Shown: one piece after another, positions 50,201 to 58,300 of the stretch | How positions within the stretch are numbered: the stretch's first letter is position 1 | Layout of the letters: the number at the start of each line of letters is the position of its first letter | NCBI GenBank assembly: GCA_016209035.1 | Contig: JACQWX010000058.1 | Location: 17,066-81,065, forward strand | DNA length: 64,000 nucleotides | Reading direction: 5' to 3' | Origin: Elusimicrobiota bacterium | GTDB lineage: Bacteria; Elusimicrobiota; Elusimicrobia; UBA1565; UBA9628 | The notes under the pieces: model-generated | The model's database searches: none | The model's input: the letters and a program-made list of their open reading frames with translations, nothing else | What the model was told of the DNA's origin: nothing | Translations under genes and position numbers: made by a program

Positions 50201-50804
50201 CGGCCAGGGCCTTGAGGTCGCTTAAAGTCGCGAGCTTGAGCGCCTCCAGCCAGAGGGCCCTGGCCGGGGCGTCCTCCCCGAGCTCGCCGGCCAGCCACCG
50301 GCGCCATTCTTCGTCGAAGAGCTCCCGGAAGCCCTCCCCCATGTCCACCGTGAAGTTCGGGTCGAGCCCGGCCTCCAAGGGGAACAGCCGGAGGATGTTC
50401 GCCGCGAAGTGGTGGATGGTGCCGAAGAGGGCCTGGTCCATGTCCTCCACGGCCTTCTGAGCCTTGGCCTTGATACGCTCTTGCGACAGCCCGAAGGCGG
50501 AGCGCGCCGCGCGCAGCCGCCTCTCGACCTCCTCCCTGCGCCGGCCGGCCGGGAGCTGGTCGACGGAGAGGACGTCGAGGAGGAGGGAGGAGACGCGCTC
50601 CTTGATCTCTCCGGCGGCCTTGTTGGTGAAGGTCACGGCCACGAGCCGGTCGATGGCGACTCCCTGGCCGTAGGGCCCTCCGGCCAGCAGGGCGTGGAAG
50701 ATCCTGTCGGTCAGCAGGGTGGTCTTGCCCGTGCCGGCCCCGGCCTCCACCACCACGTTCTTCCCCAGCTGGAACCGGGCGGTTTCGCGCGCGGCCTCAG
50801 GCAT
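47208..50804 (-). CDS. addA: ATP-dependent helicase-nuclease AddA (RecB/UvrD family)
   Basis: The 1198-residue protein has the UvrD-like Walker A EAGAGTGKTT near residue 25, VAVTFTNKAAGEIKERV (motif Ia), ILVDEFQDTDPLQ (Walker B), GDPKQSIYRFRGAD (motif III), LLSIHKAKGLEYRVV (motif V) and YVGMTRAKDSLIL (motif VI). A RecB nuclease domain ends the protein (VADYKTDGRGRD, Asp/Lys catalytic residues). With AddB it resects DNA ends for recombination. Between motif III and IV it holds about 100 extra residues with three APGERR-type repeats, in step with DNA palindromes at 48986-49285. It overlaps addB by 8 bases. Confidence 0.92.
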   Translation of the reverse strand: MPEAARETARFQLGKNVVVEAGAGTGKTTLLTDRIFHALLAGGPYGQGVAIDRLVAVTFTNKAAGEIKERVSSLLLDVLSVDQLPAGRRREEVERRLRAARSAFGLSQERIKAKAQKAVEDMDQALFGTIHHFAANILRLFPLEAGLDPNFTVDMGEGFRELFDEEWRRWLAGELGEDAPARALWLEALKLATLSDLKALAEALCVELPAHCGRGASSGMKARLQELAQGVERLRKIPVEPGGNSMIRPSIEEVSKRLEEIRLSLEDPLPIPDEAAFAQPQPRSWPAAWREIAGEDLYLRCHRFVRKTSGVSESLVRRCVDLVDPFSRRVKALYTRRGLVSNEGLISKALALVRGDKDARRELKERFGAILVDEFQDTDPLQGEILLFLAEQKGDHARHWSKVRLEPGKLFVVGDPKQSIYRFRGADMRAYAGFTGLMRGQGAEWCALQRNFRSRPELIAPVNAVFERLMKGAPGLQPEYVPILPETPDPGADSPPGACAPSSSPGAGVTSLITPAPGERRTSAPGASGPPDGPAAPGERRMSAPGLRLALVRDPAEPCAALPVDECRAAEARWIAEWIGKNVGPGAFAGPAVAQAPGERRTSSPGLRYKDVAILFRVTTSINVYLQALKEAGIPYAVEAERYFYGTQEIVDFTNLLKAIDDPDDAAALIGLLRSPLAGIPDQEICALRRAGRLHIHAKPKTDAAGVSPSSKDLIDKLLAMLRRLGRFADQEPLDDFVSRVFSHTFLLELCAAAYHHEQTASNLLKLKKIAKSANDLRGATLKEFIGEAARAAEDPSVKEGESPLADESYDAVRLLSIHKAKGLEYRVVILPDMRRGRPGDKGQKSAYVVDWAAGAVGLRLPEADAADAAMAFIEEEEAERVAYEAIRQLYVGMTRAKDSLILLGGAALRRGEADSFARTLQAAGAWPQDREGLRPADDFPAELEMEGGIKIPVEFIDKNLAAGAPPSPASGRPASGMDAAALARAWKRRFMDRARLEATRRFVAPTDYLDEPEKSSLAAADAGEVVLPSPGGRPAMKEEAALIGEVCHRVLETWDFKAGGDLPKSVAASARALSRAHPVADWPLIGREAGEIIGAFLGSSAAKELAAARILGRELHFIMPCGPQVMRGSIDVLYRHQGRLWVADYKTDGRGRDKTRDLYRRQGAAYVDAVRRALGEPAGFKLLFLRDGESLVLIEPD
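48986..49020 (-). repeat. APGERR-type palindromic repeat in addA, copy 1
   Basis: On the coding strand CCGGGCGA, 13-base loop AAGGAGAACGTCC, TCGCCCGG. Encodes APGERRTSSPG. Confidence 0.75.
49168..49229 (-). repeat. 62-bp two-hairpin repeat in addA
   Basis: Reads (plus strand) CCTGGCGCGGACATTCTCC, then TTTCGCCAGG closing hairpin 1; hairpin 2 is GGACC-atcagga-GGTCC; the unit ends GGAGGCGCC. The copy in addB (52661-52722) matches at most positions, and hairpin 2 there is GGGCC-accaaga-GGCCC, a paired change. Encodes ASGPPDGPAAPGERRMSAPG. Confidence 0.85.
49228..49260 (-). repeat. APGERR-type palindromic repeat in addA, copy 3
   Basis: GCGCCGGGCGCGGACGTTC, then TCCTTTCGCCAGGTGCC (plus strand), adjoining the 62-bp unit. 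Encodes APGERRTSAPG. Confidence 0.75.
49248..49285. repeat. further inverted repeat in addA insert
   Basis: GCCGGCGTGA-tcaaggaag-TCACGCCGGC (49257-49285), partly overlapping the adjacent repeat unit. In frame. Confidence 0.65.
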
Positions 50805-53800
50805 CGGATGCCACCTTCCTGGCCTTCTCCAAGTCCTCGCGCAGCGCGGAGCGCTCCGCGCGGCGGCGCGTCGAGCGGTGGGCCTTGCGGCACACGCCGC
50901 CGAACCCGCACCAGTCGCAGCTCATGCCGCGGCCCTCCTCGGGGGTGATGATGAACCTGCCCTCGGCCATCATCCTCTTGAAGACCGCGATGTTCTCGAA
51001 GAACCTCTTCTTCGCGGCCTCGATCTCCTTGAACGGCAGCTCCTCCTTCCAGCGCGACCCGGTGGTCTCCGGGCTTTCCTCGATGCCGAAGAAGGCCGCG
51101 CCGTGCGGCCGGCAGCCCTCGGGCAGGAGCCCGCGCATGGAGCGCGCCAGCTCCAGGTAGATCGGGGGCTGGAGCTCCGACATGGAGCTCAGCCTCGCCT
51201 TGAGGGTCCCGCCCCGATGGCGGGATTTGTAGTCCACGATGCGGTAGCGGTTACGCTCGGCGTCGACGTCGATGCGGTCCGCCCGTCCGTGGAACCGCGT
51301 CCCTTCGACCTCGGCGTCCAGCTCGACCTCGAAGAACCCGCCGGGCAAGAGCCCGGTCTTCACGCAGTCTTCGATGTCGCCGGCCGTCAGCCGGCGCAGG
51401 TGCCGGGTCATGCGGCCGACCAGGGCCTCCCAGAGCACGGGGTATACTCCGTACCGGCGCCAGAGCGTCGGCTCCAGGACCTCGCCGATGCAGCGGTCCA
51501 ACTCACGCCTCCAACGCTTCCCGTCCGGAGGCGCCTTCCAGAAGCCGCCCCCGGCCAGGCCCCGATGGAGCTTCTCGAGGACCTTGTGGTAGAGCTTCCC
51601 TCTGTAGGCCGCGACGAGCTCGCCGTCGCTGGACGGCTCCTCGTCCTCCCGGAGCATCAGCAGCTTGGCCGCGAAGAACCGGAACGGGCATCTCCGGAAG
51701 GTCTCGAGGGAGCTGGGCGAGAGCCCCGAGGCCTCGATCGACTCGACGAAATCCCGCGGCGGGTCGACGAGCCCGTCCAAGGGGCCGGGCTCGCCCTTCG
51801 CGTTCAAGGAGGCGACGGCCCGGATGCCGCCGCGGAACAGCGCCGGCTCGTCGAAAGACGGCACGAGGCCCGCGAGACCCTCGAAGAGCCCCTCCGGCTC
51901 GACGCCCCTGATGGCATGGATGAGCGAGATCTCCTTGGGCGCTAAGGCCTCGGGACAGGTCCGCTCGAGTTCCCAGAGCTTGGTCACTGGCTGCCGGGCG
52001 ATCCTGCGGGAGACGGCCGCGTCGAGGCCTGCGCCTGGGGCGCCTGCGCTTTGGGCGCAGGTGCCGGACGCCTGGCAGAGCTTCCGGAGGTAGTCGGACG
52101 GCGTGACGGCCTTGCCCTCCTCGTCCGAACGCTGGAAGGAGGCCGTGACCCGCTCGGACGCGGAGGAGACCAGGAGATAGAACAGGAGCCTTTCCTCGTC
52201 GTAGCCCGGCCCCTTCTTGGGCCGGATCAGATACCCGGCGTCTTCGTGGAGCGCGACCCGGGTCTCGTCCCGGAGCAGAAAATCCTCGCGCACTTGCCTG
52301 GGGAAGACCCCTTCCTGCAGCCCGAGGAGGAACAGGAACCGGAAGGACTCGCCGCGGCCGTCCATGGCGTCGAGGACCCTCACGCCCAACCGCTCCGGCG
52401 GGGGCTCCAGCGCCGCCGCCTTGAGCTTCTCGTCGAGGGTATCGAGGAACTCCTCCCACCTTGCCCCCGGGCACGCAGGCTCGAAGATGGAAAGGCTCCT
52501 GATGCATCCCAGCGTCGCGGTCCAAGCCCGGGCACCGGCCGAAGGCGGGTCTCCGGGGCTGCGGCCGTCCACCGCGAAGAACGCTCCGACGGTCCCCAGG
52601 GCGTGGCGGGCCATGTCGTCCCAGGCGGGCTTGGCGTCCTTGCCCGCCGGCCCGCAGGCGCCTGGCGCGGCCGTTCTCCTTTCGCCAGGTGCCGCAGGGC
52701 CACCAAGAGGCCCGGAGGCGCGCTCCCGCAGGTCGCGCAGGAGCCTCCAGAACCTGGCCGTGTCCTCCTTGGTGATGACGTCCGGCCCCTCCTCCCCGGC
52801 CCGCCCCGGCTCGAGCTCGAGGTCCTGGTCCAGGTAGGGAGCCAGCATCCCCTCCCATTGGCGCCAGCCGCCCTCGATGCCCAGCCTGCCCACGAGCCTC
52901 TTCCAGCGCCGGACGAGCTTGCGGCCCTTCTTGGGGTCGCGTTCGTAGCGCTCGACCCTGAAGTACCGCGAGCCCACGATGTCCAGGACGGCCGAGGCCG
53001 TGAACCCCATGGCCTCGATCCGCAGGAGATTCAAGACGAGCTTCGCGATGGGATGCCTTAGGAGCGGCTCCCCCGCGTCCATGGCGTAGGGGATCGCGTT
53101 GTCGCCGAAGATCCTGACGACGGCCGACCGGTAGGGCTCCAGGGTGCGGGCCACCACCCCGATGTCGTCGAAGGCGACGGGCTCAGCCTCCCGTGAGGTC
53201 AGCGCGAGTATCTCCTTGGCCGCGGCCCAGACCTCGTCCTCCGCTCCCGAAGCGCTCACGACCGAGAGGGCCTCGGGGCGCGGCAAGGCCGCGCGCTTTT
53301 CCGGCGACCCGAAGGCGTCGAGCACGGGACCCAAGGCGCGGGTCTCGACCCCGCCGGGGAGGTGCTCTGGAGCGGCAGCGCCCGCGCGGAGCTCGTAGAA
53401 CTCCTTGGCGAAGGCGAACGCGGGGTGGCCCTTGCGGTACGGATAGAACAGGGTCACCTCGCGGGCCTGCCAGACGGCCTCGAAGAAATCGGCCTGGGCC
53501 CCGGTCAGGTCGTAGAAGCCGTAGTACAGCAGCTCCGCGTACCGCGAGAGCGCGCCGGTCTCGGGCTCCCGCAGGACCTCGGTGGCGCGGCGCGCCAGGC
53601 CCGAGGGAGGCAGTATCCCGGCGGCCTTGAGCTCGGCCAGGTACTCCTCCTGGAGCGAGAGCACCTCCAAGAGCTGCCGGGCCTGCTTCATCTCGCCGAT
53701 CTTGTCCCCGCACGCAGACCGGAACTCGGCGGGGTCGAGGGCGCAGTCCACCAGGTCCCGGATGCTGGAACGGTAGGCGGCGGCCAAGCCCCTCGGGAGC

Positions 53801-54117
53801 CTGCGCCCCCCTTGCCGGGCGGCCAGCAGCCGGTCGATGATCCTGTCGTGGAAGAGCCCGTCCGTGACGACTTTCTCCACGAGGAAGCCGCCCTCCTCCA
53901 GTATCTCCAGAGCGAGGCTGTGGAAGGTGTGGAATCGCGCCCCGAGCAGGACGAGGCCACGCTCCAGGGCCAGCAGGCGCTGGAGCCTGCCTGCCATGCG
54001 CCGGGAGGGAGCCACCACCGCGAACTCCTTCCTCTCCTCGAAGAGGGAGCGCGCCTTCACGACGAAGGCGTCCTCAAGGGACGGCTGGTACGGCCCGCAG
54101 ACCATCCGAAGCGGCAT
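50797..54117 (-). CDS. addB: AddB helicase-nuclease subunit with iron-sulfur cluster
   Basis: The 1106-residue protein has the degenerate UvrD-like N-terminus (VVAPSRRMAGRLQRLLAL) and a C-terminal PD-(D/E)xK nuclease (RIDVDAERNRYRIVDYKSR). Four cysteines suit the AddB iron-sulfur cluster: FRRCPFRFFA before the nuclease and CDWCGFGGVC after it. It begins this minus-strand pair, and addA follows with an 8-base overlap. One in-frame copy of the 62-bp palindromic unit (52661-52722) inserts ASGPLGGPAAPGERRTAAPG. A second palindromic linker lies near 52035. Normal length apart from these inserts. Confidence 0.9.
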   Translation of the reverse strand: MPLRMVCGPYQPSLEDAFVVKARSLFEERKEFAVVAPSRRMAGRLQRLLALERGLVLLGARFHTFHSLALEILEEGGFLVEKVVTDGLFHDRIIDRLLAARQGGRRLPRGLAAAYRSSIRDLVDCALDPAEFRSACGDKIGEMKQARQLLEVLSLQEEYLAELKAAGILPPSGLARRATEVLREPETGALSRYAELLYYGFYDLTGAQADFFEAVWQAREVTLFYPYRKGHPAFAFAKEFYELRAGAAAPEHLPGGVETRALGPVLDAFGSPEKRAALPRPEALSVVSASGAEDEVWAAAKEILALTSREAEPVAFDDIGVVARTLEPYRSAVVRIFGDNAIPYAMDAGEPLLRHPIAKLVLNLLRIEAMGFTASAVLDIVGSRYFRVERYERDPKKGRKLVRRWKRLVGRLGIEGGWRQWEGMLAPYLDQDLELEPGRAGEEGPDVITKEDTARFWRLLRDLRERASGPLGGPAAPGERRTAAPGACGPAGKDAKPAWDDMARHALGTVGAFFAVDGRSPGDPPSAGARAWTATLGCIRSLSIFEPACPGARWEEFLDTLDEKLKAAALEPPPERLGVRVLDAMDGRGESFRFLFLLGLQEGVFPRQVREDFLLRDETRVALHEDAGYLIRPKKGPGYDEERLLFYLLVSSASERVTASFQRSDEEGKAVTPSDYLRKLCQASGTCAQSAGAPGAGLDAAVSRRIARQPVTKLWELERTCPEALAPKEISLIHAIRGVEPEGLFEGLAGLVPSFDEPALFRGGIRAVASLNAKGEPGPLDGLVDPPRDFVESIEASGLSPSSLETFRRCPFRFFAAKLLMLREDEEPSSDGELVAAYRGKLYHKVLEKLHRGLAGGGFWKAPPDGKRWRRELDRCIGEVLEPTLWRRYGVYPVLWEALVGRMTRHLRRLTAGDIEDCVKTGLLPGGFFEVELDAEVEGTRFHGRADRIDVDAERNRYRIVDYKSRHRGGTLKARLSSMSELQPPIYLELARSMRGLLPEGCRPHGAAFFGIEESPETTGSRWKEELPFKEIEAAKKRFFENIAVFKRMMAEGRFIITPEEGRGMSCDWCGFGGVCRKAHRSTRRRAERSALREDLEKARKVASDA
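52030..52063. repeat. palindromic linker in addB
   Basis: CCTGCGC-tttgg-GCGCAGG with flanking GGCGCC/GGTGCC arms, encoding GTCAQSAGAPGAG. Similar arms occur at the 31459-31479 fusion linker. Confidence 0.55.
52661..52722 (-). repeat. 62-bp two-hairpin repeat in addB
   Basis: CCTGGCGCGGCCGTTCTCC and onward, matching the addA copy at 49168-49229 in the same reading frame. Stem 2 shows a compensating A-T to G-C change relative to addA. Confidence 0.85.
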
Positions 54118-54120
54118 GCC

Positions 54121-55128
54121 CTACTTCGTCTGTTTCAGGACCATCCGGTAGCGCGCCTTGCCCTTGCGCACCCGGTCCACCGCGTCGTTGACCTGGGACA
54201 TGGGCACGACCTCGGCCCACGCCCTGATGCCGTGGCGGCCGGCGAACTCGAGCATCTCCCGCATGGCGGAGCGCGTCCCGATGGTGCTGCCCACCACCGC
54301 CTTCTTCCCCAGAAGGAGCGTGTCCGGCGCGATGTTGAGCGGACCATCGCTGACCCCGACCAGGGCCAGGACGCCGTTGGGCCGGAGGACCCGCATCCAG
54401 GACTCCCAGTCCATGTCGACATGGACCGTGGACACGATGAGGTCCAGCGACTCGGCGGCCTTCTTCATCTGCTTGGCGTCCGAACACAGCGCGAAGTGGT
54501 GGGCGCCGAGCTCCACCGCCTCCTTCTCTTTTTCCGCGGTGGTGGAGAACGCCGTGACCTCGCAGCCGAAGGCCTTGGCGAACTGGACCGCGAAGTGGCC
54601 CAGCCCCCCGATGCCCACGACCCCGACCCGCGACCAGGGATGCGCGTGGGCCCGAAGGGGCGTGTAGACCGTGATGCCGCCGCACAGGAGCGGCGACGCG
54701 TGCTCCGAAGAGATCGCCTTGGGGATGGGGAAGGCGAAGCGGCCGTCCACCCGGAGCGCTTCCGCGAATCCCCCGTAGCGGCCGACGCACACTGCCGACT
54801 GCTCGCCGCACCGGTTCTCCTGGCCGGACACGCACCACTCGCAATGCAGGCACGAGCCCGCCTGCCAGCCCACGCCCACCCGGTCGCCCTTGGCCAGGCC
54901 CTTGACCTCGCAGCCCAGGCCCGCCACCTCGCCCACCACTTCGTGCCCCGGGATGGTCGGATACTTCGTGATGCCCCAGTCGTTGTCGATGAGGTGCACG
55001 TCGCTGTGGCAGATGCCGCAGTGCGTCACCTCGATCTCGACGTCGTGGGGCCCGAGCGCATCCGGCTCGTACGAGAACGGCTTCAAGGCTTCCCCAGGCC
55101 CGAACGCGGCGTACCCTTTGACGCTCAT
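54121..55128 (-). CDS. zinc-dependent NAD(P) alcohol/aldehyde dehydrogenase (YahK/CAD-like)
   Basis: The 335-residue MDR-family enzyme has catalytic zinc ligands in HCGICHSD and PGHEVVG. The structural-zinc cysteines are in the segment CLHCEWCVSGQENRC. The Rossmann loop is VGIGGLGHFAVQFAKA. It resembles cinnamyl-alcohol/aldehyde reductases of broad range that reduce aldehydes with NADPH. ATG 55128 is preceded by GAGAGGG. It lies 3 bases downstream-side of addB's start but runs in the same direction, so it may be cotranscribed ahead of addBA. Confidence 0.9.
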   Translation of the reverse strand: MSVKGYAAFGPGEALKPFSYEPDALGPHDVEIEVTHCGICHSDVHLIDNDWGITKYPTIPGHEVVGEVAGLGCEVKGLAKGDRVGVGWQAGSCLHCEWCVSGQENRCGEQSAVCVGRYGGFAEALRVDGRFAFPIPKAISSEHASPLLCGGITVYTPLRAHAHPWSRVGVVGIGGLGHFAVQFAKAFGCEVTAFSTTAEKEKEAVELGAHHFALCSDAKQMKKAAESLDLIVSTVHVDMDWESWMRVLRPNGVLALVGVSDGPLNIAPDTLLLGKKAVVGSTIGTRSAMREMLEFAGRHGIRAWAEVVPMSQVNDAVDRVRKGKARYRMVLKQTK

Positions 55129-55350
55129 CGCTGACCCTCTCCCCCCTCGGCGCCGGCTCATGCTGCCGCCAATACTATCATATGGCCGAGGGCGGCATGG
55201 AAAATGATAGCATGCGACCTGCCGCATGCCCGATACCTGCTCTCCGGGCCAGCGGAGGCGCCCTTGAGTCCATGGGCCCATATTCGTCTAGGCTCAAATA
55301 CAGCCTCCTCATGGGCCCGTCGTTTCTATCCCCCGAGGCCCGGGGCGCGA

Positions 55351-55356
55351 TATAAT
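55351..55356 (+). promoter_or_regulatory. consensus -10 TATAAT, seven bases before the M48-ABC1 start
   Basis: TATAAT followed by seven bases and ATG 55364. An earlier ATG (55355) overlaps the -10 itself and so cannot be in the transcript. No -35 match stands out. Confidence 0.6.
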
Positions 55357-55363
55357 GACATCC

Positions 55364-58300
55364 ATGGCGTCCGGCGCCTCCCGACTGACCGCCGTCTTCC
55401 TGGCGGGCCTCCTGGCAAGCGACCCCCTCACGGTCTTTGCCGGGACCGTCATCGCTCCCAAGATCGCCGGGGCGAGCCCGGCGCCGAGGACCATCGCAAT
55501 CGTCCCGGGCGGCTTGGCGAGCCCCGGCGTCAAGACCCCCTCCTTTGGCGCCCTTGGCGGCGCGGTCTTCTCCCCGGGACTGCCAGGCTATCAGGCTCCA
55601 TCGATTCAGGCAGCCCATTCAGCCCTGGAGACTCCCGCGGCCGAGCCGGCGGCGCGGTCGAGGCCGGAGGCTCAAGACGGCAAGGACGCTTCTCCCCTGT
55701 CCGGACTCCTGGAGCTCGCGCCGCTCGCCAAGGCTGCCGCCTCCAAGGACGACCCAGGCGACGCCAAGGAATCATCCAGGGACAACTTCTACCGGGCAGC
55801 GCGGCTCGAAGAAGCGGCCCCCGAGCTGCCGGAGGCGGCCGAGGCCCCAGCGGTGGAGGCCGGGACCGAGGACGCGCAGCCGCGGTCTCAGCCCCAGCCG
55901 GGGCTCCGGCCGGCGAAGCCCTCCGGCCTCGCCGCATCGCCGGTCGAAGCCGAGATTCTCGAGAAGGTCGGCAAGGAGATCGGGCCCATCCTCGCCCAGA
56001 CCGACGCTCCCTTGCTCTACGAGGCCCTAGGTTCCATGTTCGGACGCCTGAGCGCGGCCCAGACCCGCCTGTTCCCAGAGGACGTGGTCTCCATTAACCG
56101 CGTGTTCGTGGTGGACACCGCGGTCTTGAACGCCTTCGTCAACCCGATCAAGGCCGCCGGCGTGCGCAGGTCGAGCAACATGGTCTTCATCACCACGGGC
56201 CTGCTCAAGAAGATGCTCGGCCGGGACGCGGCGAAGCTCCGGGAAGGACTCGTGCGAATCGCGGGGGTCCTCTCGCACGAGCTCGCCCACCCGCTCGACA
56301 ACGTGGACAAGGAAGGCATCCTGACCAACTACGGCCGGGAGGTCGGGAGCCAGGCCCGGGAGGTCCGCGCCGACTCCGAAGGCGCCATGATCGCCAAGGA
56401 GGCGGGCTACCCGGTCGGGGCGGTCTACGAGTCGCTCAAGCGCCTCTTCGCCGGAGACGACGCGGGCAGCGCGCTCGGCTCGCTCCTGAGCACCCACCCG
56501 GAGAACGACCTTAGATTGGCCATGCAGCGCCTGCTCCTCACCCTCGACCGCTACGAGAAAGGCAGGCACACGCCTTCATATCCGGAGGCGGTCCCCGAGG
56601 ACCTGCTCGCGGAGCTGGGCAGCGTGGACAAGGGCGCGCGGATGGGCCGCTTCACGCCCCTGCGGGACCTCGCAGACGCGCTCGAGCGGCTCCAGGCCAT
56701 CGCGGATGACAAGGAAGACGACCCCCGCCGCACCGCCGACTTCAACCGGGTCCTCCTGGCCATGGACGCGCTGCTCGCCAAGAGGACCACGGACCTTAAC
56801 GACGAGGAGTTCGCCGTCTTCACCGCCATAGCCAAGCTGCTGGCCAAGCCCGGTTCGCCGGATATCCTCGACCGCAAGGGCATGAACAAGGTCTTCACCC
56901 GGGAGTCGCACTCCGCCGAGTTCCTGGCTCACCCCTCCCATGAGGCTTTCATGAAGAAGGTCGCGGCCTACAACAGCCCGCGCTACCAGGATTGGGTCAA
57001 GGCGAACTTCATGGCGAGGAAGTCGGAAAGCTACGGCAGGGTCGAAAGCGGCATCAACGCCCTGGTCAAGATCATCCCCTGCGAGCACATCTTCTCGCTC
57101 TTCGGCGACCGCATCGCTTCGGACCTGCCCAAGGACATGCGCAGCCACCCCAACAGCCGCTACGTCTTCGACCGCTCCGTGGGCGAGGACAAATCCGTGG
57201 AGTTCCAGCTCAGGCTGGCCGTCTTCTTCCACAAGAGGATCCTCTCCCAGCTCTCGGAAGGGGAGCGCCTGGCCTTCTTCGTGGATTCGACCCACGACTA
57301 TTATTCCTACGTCTTCCCCCAGGCCCGGGACTCCAAGGCCGAAGACTACAGCCTCGGCATCCTCAAGCAGCGCGGCAGATTCATGGGCGACCCTCGGCTC
57401 AAGGCCCTCCAGCAGGACTACCGCGAGGTCATGCGGTCCATCTGGGACAACCGCGGCCTCTACGGCACGCTGGACCTGATCCTGGCGTTCAACGCCACGG
57501 ACTGGCCCACGGTCTTCGCGGTCCTGGGCATCGACCCTGAGACGGGCCGCGGCCAGATGCGCCAGGCGGTCAAGCAATTCACCAAGACCCCGGCTTACGC
57601 TGCGGCGGCGCGGGCCATCAAGGCCAGCGAACAAGACGCCTTCCGCATCCTCAAACTCGGCCATCCCATGGGGAAGATGGGCAGCACCTCCGAGTTCTCC
57701 TGGCTCGACGACACCCTGGGCCCCTATCTGGGCGGGAGATTCAACGATGACCTGAAGGCCGACCCCGAGCTCCAGGCCTTCGCAAGACAGATCTTCGCGG
57801 GGGCCTACTATGAATCGCGGCCGGATCTCTTCCGCCGGCATTACCGGCGCGCGTTCGCGGACCTCTTGGCCAAGAACGCGGGGCTCAAGCTGAGCATCGC
57901 GGAGCTCGGGGACCTGCACCGCAGCGTCCTGGCCTCGCTGGTCAGCAGCTCCCGCGTCACCGCGCCGCTCGCCGACATCCAGGCCGAAACCATCGACGCC
58001 TCGCCCCTCCCGGCCGAGGAGAAGGCCCGGCTCCTCAAAGCCGTCTTCCTTGAAGGCTATAGCGAGGCTGAGAATATCCACGGGCTCACCTCAGGGCAAG
58101 CGGGCGACTGGCTCACATCGTACGACGAGGAAGCCAAAGCCGTCCTGGCCGTGCTGGTCAGGAACGGCCTCGTGGCCGGCCCCATCGACCTCTTCAGCCG
58201 GCTCATGGCCAGGGACGATTTCCGCAGGAAGGCCAAGGGAGGCGGCTACACCAGCTACGCCTCGGCCGTGAGCGAGTTCAAAATGGAGCTCCTGTCCGAC

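Noticed and set aside
55355..55363. ATG 55355 as start of the M48-ABC1 gene
   Set aside because: It overlaps the TATAAT box itself; ATG 55364 sits where transcription would begin and directly precedes the signal peptide.
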